64,000 nt of DNA from an uncultured Monoglobus sp. (GTDB lineage Bacteria > Bacillota > Clostridia > Monoglobales > Monoglobaceae), in assembly GCA_947625055.1 (NCBI GenBank), contig CANQMT010000004.1, forward strand, positions 49,010 through 113,009, in the 5' to 3' direction. The stretch's first letter is position 1; each line of letters opens with the position of its first letter. Position numbers and translations under genes: made by a program. Positions 32,787 to 41,877 of the stretch are shown here, piece by piece. A model generated the notes under the pieces. That model was not told the origin of the DNA and ran no database searches. It saw only the letters and a list, made by a program, of their open reading frames with translations.

Positions 32787-33650
32787 TTAATTTCCTCCTT
32801 TTAGTTCGTCTATCTCAGCCAGTATGTCGCGCCCGTTTACAAGGACTTTGCCGCCGCTGAGCCACAGCTCGCCGCTGTCCGTAAATGCGATTATGCCGTT
32901 TCCGCCCACAATGTTCAGCGTAGCCGATCCGTCCTCTTTTTTAATAAGGAAGCTGCCGTGTGAATATCTCACGCCGTTTATCGTGTGCTCGTCGGTCCCG
33001 TCGCCCGAGCCGAGCACCATGTAGGCCGTGCCGTCGTCGCCCACCGACATTCCGATCTTCTGGCTGCGTCCTTCCTCGGTGTCGCGCATGATCTTTATTC
33101 CCTGCGAGTCCATCATGGCGAAAACTCCGCCCTCCAGCGCCTCGTATGAAAGGCTGTCGGTTCCCACGATCGTGGATGAGTAGATCTCAGAGCCGTCGAT
33201 TTTTCCGGTGAAAACCGCGTTTCCAAAGCTGTTTATGCTGACCGTGGGCTCACCCTGCGAGTTGCACAGCACAAATCTGAAAATATCCTTCTCCTTGTCA
33301 TACTCTGCGGTGAAACGGTTGAATTCGCCGTCATCGATCTTGATCGAGTTTCCGCTGATGCTCATGTTTCCGCTTTCGCTTTTGAGCACGACCAGATCAG
33401 TGTCAACCGTTCCCGCTCTGAGTTTGTCCGCGCTCAGGCTCCCTACCTGAGCGTTGCTGATCCTGGCGCTCGTGGTGTCAATATTCTCGGCCTTGACGCT
33501 TGAGGCCTCGATCACATTGCCCGAGTCGAGATTGTCAAGAATATACGCAAGCTCGTCGATCAGCGCTGTCCCCCACTTTTTTATCGCGCCGAGATCCCTC
33601 GCGGTATCGCCCGTGAGCCGCGCCGGAACGGGGGTTGTTAGGTTTGGCAT
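32787..33650 (-). CDS. Phage tail/tip-like structural protein
   Basis: The 287-residue product has a short N-terminal helical part (TTPVPARLTGDTARDLGAIK) and then repeated beta-rich Gly/Ser/Asp segments such as NAQVGSLSADKLRAGTVDTD. Its end reads GELWLSGGKVLVNGRDILAE. This style is common in tail tip, fibre or baseplate proteins of Siphoviridae-like phages. The assignment rests on composition and on the neighbouring portal gene. It opens the minus-strand operon and has AAAGGAGG upstream. Confidence 0.6.
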   Translation of the reverse strand: MPNLTTPVPARLTGDTARDLGAIKKWGTALIDELAYILDNLDSGNVIEASSVKAENIDTTSARISNAQVGSLSADKLRAGTVDTDLVVLKSESGNMSISGNSIKIDDGEFNRFTAEYDKEKDIFRFVLCNSQGEPTVSINSFGNAVFTGKIDGSEIYSSTIVGTDSLSYEALEGGVFAMMDSQGIKIMRDTEEGRSQKIGMSVGDDGTAYMVLGSGDGTDEHTINGVRYSHGSFLIKKEDGSATLNIVGGNGIIAFTDSGELWLSGGKVLVNGRDILAEIDELKGGN

Positions 33651-33744
33651 AAAAATGCCTCCTTTCTATTAAAATTGAAATTTAAACAGTGCAATAATTA
33701 CCCTGTGTCTTAATTGTAATAGACAGAAAGTGCCATGTGGTGCC

Positions 33745-34016
33745 AACGTAGGGAATAGGGATTAGGGAATAGAGAATAGGACGGGCGGCCGGGGTCGTCC
33801 GCCCCTACGGCCAAAGTGCGCAAAACGTCGTAGGGGCGGATATTATCCGCCCGCCCGCCTCGCCCTCCGGGGAGGGAGTAATCAGCAAGCTTGCTTGCGG
33901 GTTCAAAGCGAACTTTGAAAATCGCTTGCGATTTTCACCAAGCGCTTCCTTTGAGGTGGATTTCCGCCGTAGGCGGAAAGACGGAGAGGGAGGCGAACCA
34001 ACGTGTGTCCCAGTCC
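33745..34016. repeat. Mosaic intergenic repeat block 3
   Basis: No gene is visible. The block starts with GGGAATAGGGATTAGG-type runs and carries the GGGCGGATATTATCCGCCC palindrome at about 33834. It ends with a GTGGATTTCCGCCGTAGGCG module that recurs in altered form near 38830. Confidence 0.7.
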
Positions 34017-34053
34017 CTATTTTTACTTTTTAATAACAAATTACAAATTTTTC

Positions 34054-34082
34054 TTGACTTTGATGAATGCTTGAACTATAAT
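34054..34082 (+). promoter_or_regulatory. Promoter upstream of the small membrane gene and secDF
   Basis: TTGACT and TATAAT have a 17-bp spacer, 44 bp before the start at 34126. Confidence 0.7.
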
Positions 34083-34125
34083 AATTTGGTATGCTGTGAT
34101 AATTATGTGTAAAGGAGGCGCGGCG

Positions 34126-34479
34126 ATGCGGCGGAACGGATATTTAGCGGTTTTTGTTTCATGCTTTATTTTGATTTCCGGCCTGCTTTCGCCGGTTTCG
34201 CGGGCTGCGCTTTTGAGCCGCGCTCCCGCTCCCGAACAGACCGGGCTCAGCGGGACAGGCCTTGCCCCGGCTATGCCTCCCAACATGGAAAACAGCGGCG
34301 CCAAAACCGCCTTTTCTTCGGGCGGAGTGTCGGCCGACGGCGAGTTCAGAGAGGACTCCGCTGCCGCGTCGGGAGGAACATTAAACAGCGTTTTGATCAT
34401 TATCGCGCTTCTTTTGGCCGCGGCGGGCGCGAACGTCGCCGCAGTCCGTTCAAAGCGCAGCGAGGTCATGCTTTGCTAA
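34126..34479 (+). CDS. Small secreted or membrane protein upstream of secD
   Basis: The 117-residue protein begins RRNGYLAVFVSCFILISGLL, then SPVSRA, which reads as a signal peptide or anchor. A low-complexity Gly/Ser/Pro middle follows, and a second hydrophobic helix near the C-terminus (LNSVLIIIALLLAAAGANVA) is followed by a basic end. AAAGGAGG precedes the ATG. I recognise no family. It shares the transcript with secD, 68 bp downstream, but a role in export is only suggested by position. Confidence 0.65.
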   Translation: MRRNGYLAVFVSCFILISGLLSPVSRAALLSRAPAPEQTGLSGTGLAPAMPPNMENSGAKTAFSSGGVSADGEFREDSAAASGGTLNSVLIIIALLLAAAGANVAAVRSKRSEVMLC

Positions 34480-34547
34480 ACGCGCGTTGATCACGAAAAA
34501 ATAATTAACCCAATATAACACATAAAAATTTAAAGGAGGAAACAGAT

Positions 34548-35858
34548 TTGTCCAGAAGCTTAGTTAAATTTGCCGCTATAATTCTGGTTATCGCGGCGCT
34601 CCTGTATGTCGGAGTGTACGGTCTGGATTTCACGGACAAGTACAGAATTCCCGGCGTTATGGACAGCGACGGCATCACCCAGGGCCTTGACCTTAAAGGC
34701 GGTACCGTTATTGTGTTCCGGGCGGCGACAACAGACCCGTCCGAGGAGGATATGGATAACGTAGTGAACCTTCTGCGCAGACGTCTTGACTTCCAGGGCT
34801 ACACCGAGGCAAGCGTTACTATGCAGGGTTCAAACAAGGTAAGAGTCGAGATCCCCGATGTTCAGGATTCCGACACAGCGGTCGAGACGCTCGGCGCCAC
34901 CGCGCAGCTCGAGTTCAAAGACGCCAACGGAAACACGATCATGACCGGCAGCGAGGTTACGAACGCCTCGTCAGAATACGGTCAGACCGAGCAGGGTATC
35001 TCAAGGAATTCGTACTACATCAGCATGGAGTTCACTCCCGAGGGTCAGCAAAAGTTCTCGGAGGCCACAAGAACCGCGGCCGCCGCGAAATCGAGCAACA
35101 TGAACTACATCACGATTGAGATGGACGGCAACGTCCTCACGGCTCCCAGAGTTAACGAGCAGATCGACAGCGACTCATGTATCATCACGGGCGAGTTCAC
35201 AGCCGACGAGGCCAGCGCTCTCGCCGCCAACATCAAGTCGGGCCAGCTCCCCTTCTCTCTCGCGGTTGACGAGGTTAAGGTTGTCAGCGCCACGCTTGGT
35301 GAGGAAGCGCTTTCAAAGGCGATCACAGCGGGTATCATAGGTCTTATCCTTGTGCTGCTGTTCATGCTCCTCATTTACCGCCTGCAGGGACTTATGGCGG
35401 ACTTCGCTCTCATGTTCTATGTAGCGGTCGTCCTAATTCTGCTGGCTAACTTCCACATCAACATCACACTGCCCGGCATTGCGGGTATCATACTTGCGAT
35501 AGGTATGGCGGTTGACGCGAACGTCGTTATCTTCGAGCGCGTCAAGGAAGAGCTCAAGCTCGGCAAGACGGTAAGAAGCGCCGTTGACGCCGGCTTCCAC
35601 AGAGCCCTCTCCGCGGTTATCGACTCGAACGTCACCACGATCATTTCGGCGGTCATCCTTTGGTGGCTCGGAACCGGAACGATCAAGGGCTTCGGTATCA
35701 CACTGTTCATGGGTATCGTTGTTTCGATGATATCCGCGATATTCGTTACCAGATTTTTGCTTAAACAGATGATCGGAATGAATGTTAAAAACCCTTGGCT
35801 TTACGGCCTTAACAAATCAAAAACAGGCTCTGAAAGCGTGAAAGGAGGTAAAGCGTAA
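34548..35858 (+). CDS. secD: Protein translocase subunit SecD
   Basis: SecD with SecF uses the proton gradient to assist late stages of Sec export. The 436-residue protein has TM1 near residue 10, the GLDLKGGTVIVFRA motif, a P1 domain (RRRLDFQGYTEASVTMQGSN) and LPFSLAVDEVKVVSATLG. The C-terminal RND helices include GIAGIILAIGMAVDANVVIF and DSNVTTIISAVILWWLGTG. The start codon is TTG, with AAAGGAGG 8 bases upstream. The stop codon overlaps the secF ATG. Confidence 0.96.
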   Translation: MSRSLVKFAAIILVIAALLYVGVYGLDFTDKYRIPGVMDSDGITQGLDLKGGTVIVFRAATTDPSEEDMDNVVNLLRRRLDFQGYTEASVTMQGSNKVRVEIPDVQDSDTAVETLGATAQLEFKDANGNTIMTGSEVTNASSEYGQTEQGISRNSYYISMEFTPEGQQKFSEATRTAAAAKSSNMNYITIEMDGNVLTAPRVNEQIDSDSCIITGEFTADEASALAANIKSGQLPFSLAVDEVKVVSATLGEEALSKAITAGIIGLILVLLFMLLIYRLQGLMADFALMFYVAVVLILLANFHINITLPGIAGIILAIGMAVDANVVIFERVKEELKLGKTVRSAVDAGFHRALSAVIDSNVTTIISAVILWWLGTGTIKGFGITLFMGIVVSMISAIFVTRFLLKQMIGMNVKNPWLYGLNKSKTGSESVKGGKA

Positions 35859-36955
35859 TGTTTGATATAGTACAGAAAAAATGGATTTTCTTTGGCATTT
35901 CACTCGCTTTATGCTTGATCAGTATTGTTTCACTGATTTTCAGAGGATTTAACCTCGACACCGACTTCTCGGGCGGTATTGCTCTTACCTATGAGGTCAA
36001 AGGCGATGACTTTTCGACCGAGGATATGAGCGCGCTCGTCAGCGAGGCCCTCGGCGCCGGCAAGGCCGCGTCGTCGGTACAGAAATCGGGCAGCGACGTT
36101 ATCATCAAGGTCGGATATGACAAAGACATCACCGACGAGGAGAGAACCGAGTTCTCGAACACAGTCAGAGACAGCATAACGACCGCACTTGAGGGCAAAT
36201 TCGGCGCTCCGGTCGTTGACAGCGCGGCAGCCGCCGAGGCGACTGCGGCTCCCGATGAGACGGCGGCCACCGAGGCCACAGCAGACCCCGCGGCTTCAAC
36301 CGATCCCGCCGCTGCGGAGGCAGCAGCCACCGAGGCTCCCGCGGCTAACGCGGACGGCGAGCTCACAAGCGGCGTAAGACTCAAGAGCATGGATGACATT
36401 TCACCCTCGTCCGGCCGCGAGCTGGCGAGAAGCGCTCTGTGGATGTCGCTGCTGGCATGCGCCGCGATCCTGCTCTATGTAACGTTCAGATTTGAGTTCA
36501 CATCGGGCTGTGTTGCGATCATCGCGCTTATCCACGACGTTCTGATCCTGCTCGGCGTTTATTCGATCCTTCAGATCTCGGTCAACATCAACTTCATAGC
36601 GGCCGTGCTCACGGTTCTGGGTTACTCGATCAACAACACGATCGTTATCATGGACAGAATTCGCGAGAACACGCGCAACTCGAGAAAAGAGACTTACGGC
36701 GAGATCGCCAACAACAGTATCTGGCAGACCATGACGCGCTCGATCAACACGACGATCACCACGCTGCTCACGATCGGTATGGTATTCATCATCGGCGTTG
36801 CGTCGATCAAGGCCTTCGCGCTGCCGATCATCATCGGTATCGTTGTCGGTTTCTTCTCCTCGGTATTCATCACCGGTCCTCTGTGGGCGACATGGAGAGA
36901 CTCGGCCGTGAACGCCAAGAGAGCAGCCGCCGGCCAAGGCAAAAAGAAAAAATAA
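35858..36955 (+). CDS. secF: Protein translocase subunit SecF with Ala/Thr-rich insert
   Basis: This is the SecD partner, with FNLDTDFSGGIALTYEVKGD, TVLGYSINNTIVIMDRIREN and the NTTITTLLTIGMVFIIGVAS RND segments. Between the first extracytoplasmic subdomain and TM2, about residues 121-168 form an insert of almost only Ala, Thr, Glu, Asp and Pro. This insert is absent from typical SecF and is probably disordered. GGAGGT lies in the end of secD and the genes share TAATG. A terminator follows. Confidence 0.95.
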   Translation: MFDIVQKKWIFFGISLALCLISIVSLIFRGFNLDTDFSGGIALTYEVKGDDFSTEDMSALVSEALGAGKAASSVQKSGSDVIIKVGYDKDITDEERTEFSNTVRDSITTALEGKFGAPVVDSAAAAEATAAPDETAATEATADPAASTDPAAAEAAATEAPAANADGELTSGVRLKSMDDISPSSGRELARSALWMSLLACAAILLYVTFRFEFTSGCVAIIALIHDVLILLGVYSILQISVNINFIAAVLTVLGYSINNTIVIMDRIRENTRNSRKETYGEIANNSIWQTMTRSINTTITTLLTIGMVFIIGVASIKAFALPIIIGIVVGFFSSVFITGPLWATWRDSAVNAKRAAAGQGKKKK

Positions 36956-36972
36956 TATTTGAGTTTCACGAA

Positions 36973-37007
36973 AAAGGCCCGCTATGCTTAACGCATAGTG
37001 GGCCTTT
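36973..37007 (+). terminator. Terminator after secF, shared with the convergent gene
   Basis: A 15-bp stem AAAGGCCCGCTATGC/GCATAGTGGGCCTTT with a 5-base loop lies between secF and the convergent gene at 37029-37787. T and A runs on its flanks let it act in both directions. Confidence 0.85.
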
Positions 37008-37028
37008 CGCCGATTATCGGGACTTTTT

Positions 37029-37787
37029 TCAAAACTTAAAATCATACGCCAGATTGGACGTTCGCTCCCCGCTTTTTATATCTTGTATCGCGTCCTGTAT
37101 TTCCGCGTATTCTGCCGTATCTGTTATTTGCGTCCACTTGCACTTTGTAAATTTCGAGTATTTTTTGTCCTCTTTCGATATTTTACCTAAAATATTGCTG
37201 TCAATGGGGCAATGCGCTCCCTTAAGACCATTATATCCGCTTAAAACATTCTTTATGCCTAATTCGTTTCTGAAAGCGTAAACGCAGACATAGTATTTTA
37301 CCGCCATGTTAAACAGCTTTTGGAAACGACCGAAATTAAATTCATCCTTAAATTCTTTTATCCTGTCCAAGGCTTTGCCGCGGAATATTTCATCAAGTTT
37401 GTCAACATATTCCTGCCGCTCAATATCTTTTGAATATATCAACATAACCTCCCGAAGCATGTCGCTCCCGCCCGACTTGTCCAAACCTACGCAGGAACAC
37501 AAGGCCTCATCTCTTTTCCGTTTTCTTTCCTTCTCGCTTAACTTGTCGATCTTGTTGGGCTCATGCGTAACCGCGTCGCGCCATGCTTTTTTTAAACAGG
37601 CGAGCGAGACAAAACGTTTAGCATCTTCGGTTTTTTCGGGATCGCTTGAGAGCTCTGCCGCCTTTGTCAGATCGGCATAAGCATCGCTGCCAAGCATTTC
37701 GGCGAAACAGAATTTTATAATGTCATCACTTTCAATACCGCAAATTTTTTCCTTATCGGTTCCGAGGGCATTGAAATTTTCGTTCAT
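37029..37787 (-). CDS. Hypothetical protein of unknown family
   Basis: This encodes a 252-residue soluble, lysine-rich protein of mainly helical character (MNENFNALGTDKEKICGIES; FGRFQKLFNMAVKYYVCVYA; GAHCPIDSNILGKISKEDKK). It has seven or more cysteines but no clear zinc-finger spacing. The stretch AHCPIDSNIL followed by W-T-Q-I resembles phage- or defence-associated hypothetical proteins, but I cannot name a family. It is transcribed alone towards secF and is more AT-rich than secDF, suggesting acquisition. The decayed antitoxin gene lies behind it. Confidence 0.65.
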   Translation of the reverse strand: MNENFNALGTDKEKICGIESDDIIKFCFAEMLGSDAYADLTKAAELSSDPEKTEDAKRFVSLACLKKAWRDAVTHEPNKIDKLSEKERKRKRDEALCSCVGLDKSGGSDMLREVMLIYSKDIERQEYVDKLDEIFRGKALDRIKEFKDEFNFGRFQKLFNMAVKYYVCVYAFRNELGIKNVLSGYNGLKGAHCPIDSNILGKISKEDKKYSKFTKCKWTQITDTAEYAEIQDAIQDIKSGERTSNLAYDFKF

Positions 37788-37964
37788 TTAAAATCACACT
37801 CCGTAAATTTATTTAATAATTTTTGCAGAAAACACAGATCAATTATAATCCGGCACAATAATTCTGTCAATATGCGCAATATTTCGGACACTATTTTATC
37901 TCATGCCTTTCCGCTTGACAATTAAATTATATCACAAAAGGTATACAAAAAACTTCCATGCGCT

Positions 37965-38171
37965 TCATCTCCTTTTCGGTTTCGGTGCGGGAAGCTCCGC
38001 TTCGTATTCCGCTTCCTTAAGTTTTGAGTAAATCTCGCTTTCAAAGCGAAGATCCTCATATGCCTCCATGCTCATAACCACCATATCGCCAAATCCGTTT
38101 TTTGTTAAAAATACGGGCTGCTTTGTTTCGTATACGGTTTTGGAAATATCCGCAAAATTATTTCCGCTTAA
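37965..38171 (-). pseudogene. 5'-truncated Phd/YefM antitoxin remnant
   Basis: On the minus strand the frame reads NNFADISKTVYETKQPVFLT, then KNGFGDMVVMSMEAYEDLRF, and ends KPKRR before a stop. This is the Phd/YefM antitoxin fold, but the first 10 or so residues with the start codon are missing; the frame reaches a TGA where a CTATTCG tandem repeat begins. No toxin gene follows intact. Confidence 0.7.
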
Positions 38172-38203
38172 TCACTATTCGCTATTCGCTATTCGCTGAT
38201 AAC

Positions 38204-38232
38204 TAAAAAGAACAGCCCGATTGGGGGCTGTC
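38204..38232 (-). terminator. Terminator of rnpB
   Basis: An ACAGCCC/GGGCTGT stem is followed by CTTTTT on the minus strand, directly after the RNase P RNA. Confidence 0.8.
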
Positions 38233-38241
38233 CTGTTTTAT

Positions 38242-38579
38242 GACGAGCATAACATAAGCCGAGTTCTGTATCAGATGATTATCTATCTTGGACGCGCGTC
38301 ACCGCGCGCCTCCAGCCACCAATCTCCGAAGGCGCCGGGCCGGCTTAATCTTCGATTCAGGTGTTGCTCCGAGCGGGGTTTACATCAGCGGTAAGTCGCC
38401 AGACCGCCGGGTGAGCTCTTGCCTCGCCTTTCCACCCTTACAGCTATTAAAAATAACTGCGGTTTATTTCTGTTGCACTATCCTTGGAGTCGCCTCCACA
38501 AGCCGTTAGCTTGCGCTCTGCCCTATGGAGCTCGGACTTTCCTCACGCGTTACGCGCGCAATCATCAGTTATCCTCGTC
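38242..38579 (-). ncRNA. rnpB: RNase P RNA
   Basis: The minus strand contains the universally conserved GAGGAAAGTCCGAGCTCC region near the 5' end. The AGGGTGGAAAGGCGAGGCAA and GTAAACCCCGCTCGGAGCAA core and the 3' ACAGAACTCGGCTTATG motif are also present. The P1 helix closes between GACGAGGATAAC at the 5' end and GTTATGCTCGTC at the 3' end, which sets the limits to 338 nt. This is the catalytic RNA of tRNA 5' processing. A terminator follows immediately. Confidence 0.95.
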
Positions 38580-38589
38580 GTCGCCGATC

Positions 38590-39234
38590 CCTACACTTGT
38601 TCGCTTTCGCGTTTCACGCGAAAGTCTCACCCGTTTCGGGTCGGCTCCTCTTTCCCGCGTCACAAATTTCTTCGCTTATCACAAAAGCCGCATGCGCCTT
38701 TTGCTCATCGCTGCGAATTTGTTCCTTCTTCCCAAAAACGCAAGCGTTTTCGGGAGCCCTGTCTGTGCTTCGTTGGCGCTTTTCGAGAATCTGCGGGCGG
38801 CCGGGTCGTCCGCCTCTCCCGGGGGAGAGGTGGATTTCCGCCAACGGCGGAAAGACGGAGAGGGGTGCTTGTATGTGGTTCCTCTCAACATAGTTATTAG
38901 TGATTAGGTTCCCCTCTCAGTCAGCTTCGCTGACAGCTCCCCCCAAGGGGAGCCTTCAGATGGGCGGCAGATTGCCGTCCGTCAGGCTCTCCTCCTTTTA
39001 AGGGGGAGAGCTGTCTGCGGCCGGAGCCGCGCAGCGGGTTCGCGGCACAATCGTATTCCGTTTCCACGGATAAACGAGGCCACAAATCATTAACGTAAAC
39101 GAACTGCGGCCGGAGCAGACTGAGAGGGAGTAATATTCCTACATTCGCTCGCCTCCCTCTCCGTCGCCTTCGGCGCCACCTCTCCCTCCCCGGAGGGCGA
39201 GGCAAGCGGGCTTACGAAGGCGGCTGAGTGGGAC
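38590..39234. repeat. Mosaic intergenic repeat block 4
   Basis: No credible gene is present in 645 bp. Open frames exist but are built from repeat modules. These include a CGCGTTTCACGCG hairpin, the 27-bp module at 38656-38682 shared inverted with 15660-15686, and CTCTCCCGGGGGAGAG. A GTGGATTTCCGCCAACGGCG module and CTCTCCGTCGCCTTCGGCGC near 39160, shared with 12939, are also present. Confidence 0.7.
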
Positions 39235-40401
39235 CTACAGTATCCTTACCTTGATAACGCCGTCGAGGCTTTCGATCTCTTTTTTAACCTTGGGATCGAT
39301 CTTATCGCTCACGTCATACATTGTGTAGGCGTAATCGCCGCGGCTCTTGTTGAGCATATGGTCGATATTGAGGTTGTCTTTGCCGGATATGATAACCGTT
39401 ATTTTGTGTAGAATATTCGGGATATTCTTGTGCGCGACGGTTATGCGCTCGCCGGTTTTAGCGCCCATGTCGCAGGTCGGATAATTAACGCTGTTGTTGA
39501 TGTTTCCGTTCTCCAGAAAGTCCTTGATCTCCTTAGAGGCCATGACCGCGCAGTTCTCCTCGCTCTCGGGAGTCGACGCGCCCAGATGCGGCATGCAGAT
39601 CACCTTGTCGTGGTTCAAAAGCTCCGCCGTGGCGAAGTCGGTGATATAGCACGAAACCGTGCCGTCGTTCAGCGCGTCAATAACATCGCCCGTGTCAACC
39701 AGAGTGTCGCGCGAGAAGTTGAGCAGTCTCGCGCCCTTCTTCATTTTGCTGAACGCCTCGGAATCAAACATGCCCTTTGTTGAAGGCAGCGCCGGAACGT
39801 GGATCGTGATATAGTCGCACTTCGCGAGCAGGTCGTCAAGGTTCTCGGCCTTCTCTGCAAATCTCGTCAGGTTCCACGCCGAGTCGACCGAAAGATACGG
39901 GTCATATCCGATAACGTCCATTCCGAGGTGGTGCGCCGCGTTCGCGACCTGAACGCCGATGGCGCCGAGGCCGACAACGCCGAGAGTCTTGCCCTCGATC
40001 TCGGGGCCGACAAAGTTCGACTTGCCCTTCTCAACCAAAGCGCCCGCCTGATCGCCCTCGTCCTTCAAGGTCTTGGCCCAGTTAATTCCCTGAACGACCT
40101 TTCGCGACGAAAGCAGCAGCGCGCAGATAACCAGCTCCTTGACCGCGTTCGCGTTGGCGCCGGGGGTGTTGAACACCACAATGCCCTTTTCGCTGCACTT
40201 GTCAATGGGAATATTGTTGACGCCCGCTCCGGCTCTGGCGACCGCCTTGAGGCTGTCGGGCAGCTCCATGTCGTGCATCTTAAAGCTTCTCAAAATAATC
40301 CCGTCGGGGCTTTGGCACTCGTCCGAGACCTCATACTTGTCGCTCTTGAGCACTCCGAGTCCCTTTTTGGAAATCTTGTTAAGTGTCTGAATTTTATACA
40401 T
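39235..40401 (-). CDS. serA: D-3-phosphoglycerate dehydrogenase
   Basis: This is the first enzyme of serine biosynthesis, oxidising 3-phosphoglycerate with NAD. The 388-residue protein has ARAGAGVNNIPIDKCSEKGI, the Rossmann GVVGLGAIGVQVANAA, and the catalytic His in MPHLGASTPESEENCAVMAS. It ends with a short ACT-like domain (ITVAHKNIPNILHKITVIIS). Its ATG overlaps the serC stop as TAATG, so it is coupled to serC. Confidence 0.96.
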   Translation of the reverse strand: MYKIQTLNKISKKGLGVLKSDKYEVSDECQSPDGIILRSFKMHDMELPDSLKAVARAGAGVNNIPIDKCSEKGIVVFNTPGANANAVKELVICALLLSSRKVVQGINWAKTLKDEGDQAGALVEKGKSNFVGPEIEGKTLGVVGLGAIGVQVANAAHHLGMDVIGYDPYLSVDSAWNLTRFAEKAENLDDLLAKCDYITIHVPALPSTKGMFDSEAFSKMKKGARLLNFSRDTLVDTGDVIDALNDGTVSCYITDFATAELLNHDKVICMPHLGASTPESEENCAVMASKEIKDFLENGNINNSVNYPTCDMGAKTGERITVAHKNIPNILHKITVIISGKDNLNIDHMLNKSRGDYAYTMYDVSDKIDPKVKKEIESLDGVIKVRIL

Positions 40402-41483
40402 TATGAATTCTCCTTCTCAAACTTAGTCATAAAGTCAACCAGCGCCTTCACGCCCTCAACGGGCATCGCGTTGTAAATGCTGGCTCTCATTCCGCCGACC
40501 GTTCTGTGGCCCTTGAGATTCACAAAGCCCTGAGCCTTGGACTCGGCCACGAATTTGGCGTTGAGCTCGTCGCTGTCGGTGACGAACGGAACGTTCATCA
40601 GCGAGCGGTCCCTGGGAACGACCGTGCCCTTGAACATCTTCGAGTTGTCAAGGAAGTCATAGAGGATCTTCGCCTTCTCAACGTTTGTCTCGTGCATAAC
40701 CTTAACGCCGCCCATGTTCTTTATCCACTCAAACACCAGACCGCAGATATAAATACCGTAGGTCGGCGGGGTGTTGAACATCGAACCGTTGTCGGCGTGC
40801 GTCTGATAGTTCAGCATCGTGGGCGTTATGTCAAGCGCGTTTCCGATCAGATCGTCGCGCACAACGACCACCGTCACGCCCGCAGGGCCCATGTTCTTCT
40901 GCGCTCCGGCGTAAACCAGACCGAATTTTGTGAAGTCGACTTCCTCGGAAAGGATGCAGGACGACATATCGGTAACGACCGTTCTGTCCCCGAAATCGGG
41001 CATCGTGTTGTAATGCGTGCCGTAGATCGTGTTGTTATATGTAATATGAACGTAGTCGGCGCCGTCAGTCAGCATGCTCTTGTCGACCTCGGGCAGATAC
41101 GAGAACGTCTTGTCCGCGCTCGACGCGATCTCCTTCGCGTCAATGTAGCGCTTTGCCTCGGCCAGCGCCTTTTTCGCCCACTGGCCGGTCGTAACATAGT
41201 CCGCCTTTTTCGACTTTCCGCCGAGATTCATCGGGACCATTGCGAACTGCGTCGAGGCTCCGCCCTGCAAAAACAGGATCTTGTAGTTATCGGGAACGTT
41301 CATGATTTCGCGGAAGGTCGCCTCCGCCTTGTCGATAATTGCCTGATACTCGGGGCTTCTGTGGCTCATTTCCATAACGGACTGGCCGCTGCCGCCCATG
41401 TCAAGCATCTCTTCCTGCGCCTTCTTGAGTACCTCAACGGGAAGCATAGACGGACCCGCCGAGAAATTGAATACTCTGCTCAT
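40401..41483 (-). CDS. serC: Phosphoserine aminotransferase
   Basis: This PLP enzyme transfers an amino group to 3-phosphohydroxypyruvate. The 360-residue sequence opens VFNFSAGPSMLPVEVLKKAQ and contains FLQGGASTQFAMVPMN. The PLP lysine is in LVYAGAQKNMGPAGVTVVVV, and the end is RTVGGMRASIYNAMPVEGVK. It is the first gene of the serC-serA operon. A phosphoserine phosphatase is not adjacent. Confidence 0.97.
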   Translation of the reverse strand: MSRVFNFSAGPSMLPVEVLKKAQEEMLDMGGSGQSVMEMSHRSPEYQAIIDKAEATFREIMNVPDNYKILFLQGGASTQFAMVPMNLGGKSKKADYVTTGQWAKKALAEAKRYIDAKEIASSADKTFSYLPEVDKSMLTDGADYVHITYNNTIYGTHYNTMPDFGDRTVVTDMSSCILSEEVDFTKFGLVYAGAQKNMGPAGVTVVVVRDDLIGNALDITPTMLNYQTHADNGSMFNTPPTYGIYICGLVFEWIKNMGGVKVMHETNVEKAKILYDFLDNSKMFKGTVVPRDRSLMNVPFVTDSDELNAKFVAESKAQGFVNLKGHRTVGGMRASIYNAMPVEGVKALVDFMTKFEKENS

Positions 41484-41537
41484 AAAAATATCTCCTCCAA
41501 TAGTGTATAATTGTTTTATAAAAAACCTAACTTAAAT

Positions 41538-41566
41538 ATTATATAACTAAAACATAAAATCGTCAA
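41538..41566 (-). promoter_or_regulatory. Promoter of serC-serA
   Basis: On the minus strand TTGACG and TATAAT are separated by 17 bp, 55 bp before the serC start. No T-box or other leader fold is visible in the leader. Confidence 0.75.
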
Positions 41567-41688
41567 CCCGAATTTGTAAAAACTTTAACAAATATCCCCG
41601 CCCGAAATCCCCGCGGATTGGTAAAAGTTAAGGCGGAGCCGCCGCTCCGCCTCAGAGTATCAAAAAAGGGTTATTGATATAATAAAGC

Positions 41689-41774
41689 TGCGAGCTAAAA
41701 ATAGCTCTGATTTGATCGCCGGACCCGCTTCCGTCATGCCACTCCCGGACGGCAAAGAAACTATTTTTGGCTCG
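41689..41774. repeat. 86-bp hairpin repeat, copy 2
   Basis: Arms GCGAGCTAAAAATAGCT (41689-41705) and AACTATTTTTGGCTCGC (41758-41774) form a stem with one C-A mismatch and a U-G pair. Relative to copy 1, a C-to-T change on one side is balanced by G-to-A on the other. The core GATCGCCGGACCCG and CTCCCGGACGGCAAAG are shared. Confidence 0.75.
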
Positions 41775-41877
41775 CACAAACTGCATATTTTAAGGGGTTT
41801 TAGGGTACGAAGTCCCCTAATTCGCCCCACCGATTCGGTGGGGCGAACCCGCTCCAAGGAACGGTGTCGTTTTATTA

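Noticed and set aside
38419..38907. Open frames of 120-160 codons on the plus strand near rnpB
   Set aside because: They overlap the RNase P RNA and the mosaic repeat block, and their translation is compositionally odd without family resemblance.
41484..41640. T-box or amino-acid riboswitch ahead of serC
   Set aside because: The leader is only about 50 bp after the promoter and contains no specifier-loop or T-box motif.
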